Assembly: GCA_016931875.1 (NCBI GenBank)
Contig: JAFGDX010000150.1
Location: 1-6,749, forward strand
Direction: 5' to 3'
DNA: 6,749 bases
From: Prolixibacteraceae bacterium
GTDB taxonomy: Bacteria > Bacteroidota > Bacteroidia > Bacteroidales > Prolixibacteraceae
The notes under the pieces are model-generated. The model did no database searches. It was not told where the DNA came from and worked only from the letters and a program-made list of their open reading frames with translations. This document shows positions 6,278 through 6,749 of the stretch, in pieces. Every line of letters begins with the position of its first letter. Position 1 is the first letter of the stretch. A program made the position numbers and the translations under genes.

Positions 6278-6501
6278 AGCAGGAAATTAGATTTCATTTT
6301 CTACAACATATTCACCAGCTTAAAAATCATATGGTTACAAATACAAGCCTTTGTATATGGGCAAAATAAGCTTTTTTGCAAAAGAATTAAAAAACAAAAA
6401 ACACTTCAGATTGTCTTAAATTGGGAATAGTAGGTATTTTATTTGAGAGGAGAACTCCTTAATTTTACAGTGCCCAAACATTGTACATAATAAACAGTAC
6501 G
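6278..6501. other. Intergenic region with small hairpins, no gene seen
   Basis: This AT-rich 224-bp stretch contains three inverted repeats. ATACAA-GCCT-TTGTAT at 6341-6356 has a perfect 6-bp stem. GCAAAA/TTTTGC at 6361-6379 has a 7-nt loop. AGGA-GAAC-TCCT lies at 6448-6459. The first two could weakly terminate transcription from the gene ending at 6277, although neither is GC-rich. The third lies in the likely leader of the next gene. TTTATTTG at 6438-6445 is a one-mismatch -7-like sequence, but it lacks a properly spaced TTTG, so I do not call a promoter. Confidence 0.35.
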
Positions 6502-6749
6502 ATGAAAAACAAAACTGCCTTAACTTTACTTCTTATTCTGTTTTTTGGAATAAATGCTTTCTCTTTTAACACATTCAAAAATATTCCCGACAAAATTAAT
6601 AACACACCGGCATTTGAAGTTGCTGCCTGCCCTGACAATGTAACAAACAATACAATTGTGGCTTCTTCAACTACTATTTGCAGTGGCGAATCCGTAACTT
6701 TCACAGGTTCAGAACCGGATATTACTCCGGATATGGATTCGACGTTTCA
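6502..6749 (+). CDS. N-terminus of secreted surface protein (probable T9SS cargo), cut by window end
   Basis: From the ATG at 6502, 82 codons stay open to the window edge. Residues 1-21 form a Sec signal peptide: MKNK, a hydrophobic stretch TALTLLLILFFGINAFS, then a polar mature region. After a low-complexity Asn/Thr/Ser segment, the motif TTICSGESVTFTGSEP (57-72) resembles the TICSG-x-x-x-x-x-x-G openings of repeated Ig/PKD-like segments in very large Bacteroidota surface proteins, which usually end in a gliding-motility/type IX secretion sorting domain. The repeats and the C-terminus lie outside the window, so secretion by T9SS and the giant size are inferences. C43 and C60 may form a disulphide. 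There is no Shine-Dalgarno before the ATG. The minus-strand frame over the same bases lacks any recognisable feature and is not called. Confidence 0.75.
   Translation, partial: MKNKTALTLLLILFFGINAFSFNTFKNIPDKINNTPAFEVAACPDNVTNNTIVASSTTICSGESVTFTGSEPDITPDMDSTF

Noticed and set aside
6464..6491. TTTACA-N16-CATAAT, resembling a sigma70 promoter before the last gene
   Set aside because: It would start transcription about 4 nt before the ATG, and the Bacteroidota housekeeping sigma factor uses a different consensus. More likely chance in AT-rich DNA.
6465..6704. 79-residue minus-strand open frame with hydrophobic segments
   Set aside because: It lies antisense to the signal peptide and N-terminus of the plus-strand secreted protein. 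Its hydrophobicity mirrors the complementary strand and it has no recognisable motif.

Overview
The window looks like chromosomal DNA from a member of the Bacteroidota, plausibly an environmental Marinilabiliales/Prolixibacteraceae-type organism. The reasons are AT-rich intergenic DNA, starts without Shine-Dalgarno sequences, promoter-like matches to the Bacteroidota TTTG/TAnnTTTG consensus, a large secreted protein opening with a 'TICSG' motif typical of type IX secretion cargo, and short dispersed TGATCAGTTGGCA-type intergenic repeats. The placement below phylum level is inference. No RNA genes, CRISPR arrays, insertion sequences or phage genes are visible.

Left part (1-1947): the 3' part of a PepSY-associated transmembrane protein, cut by the window edge, runs rightward. 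It converges across a 70-bp gap on a leftward class I SAM-dependent methyltransferase of unknown substrate.

Central part (2083-5131): a divergent pair. Leftward is a full-length fused alpha/beta ADP-forming acyl-CoA (acetyl-CoA) synthetase that keeps both catalytic histidines and the associated acidic residues. Rightward is a diverged tandem universal-stress-protein-like protein. The 175-bp spacer holds a credible promoter for each direction. Inverted copies of one 15-nt repeat lie at the two outer (3') ends of this pair, and the synthetase stop codon lies inside one of them.

Right part (5300-6749): a secreted, aromatic-rich, beta-strand-rich protein, probably an outer-membrane or periplasmic protein without an assigned family. 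After a 224-bp intergenic stretch comes the first 82 codons of a secreted surface protein that runs off the window.

The genes do not form one obvious pathway. The only pair with a structural reason to be linked is the acyl-CoA synthetase and the USP-like protein: energy/acyl-CoA metabolism next to a stress or nucleotide-sensing fold. No clearly new multi-gene system is visible. The most distinctive non-gene signal is the repeat family bracketing the divergent pair.
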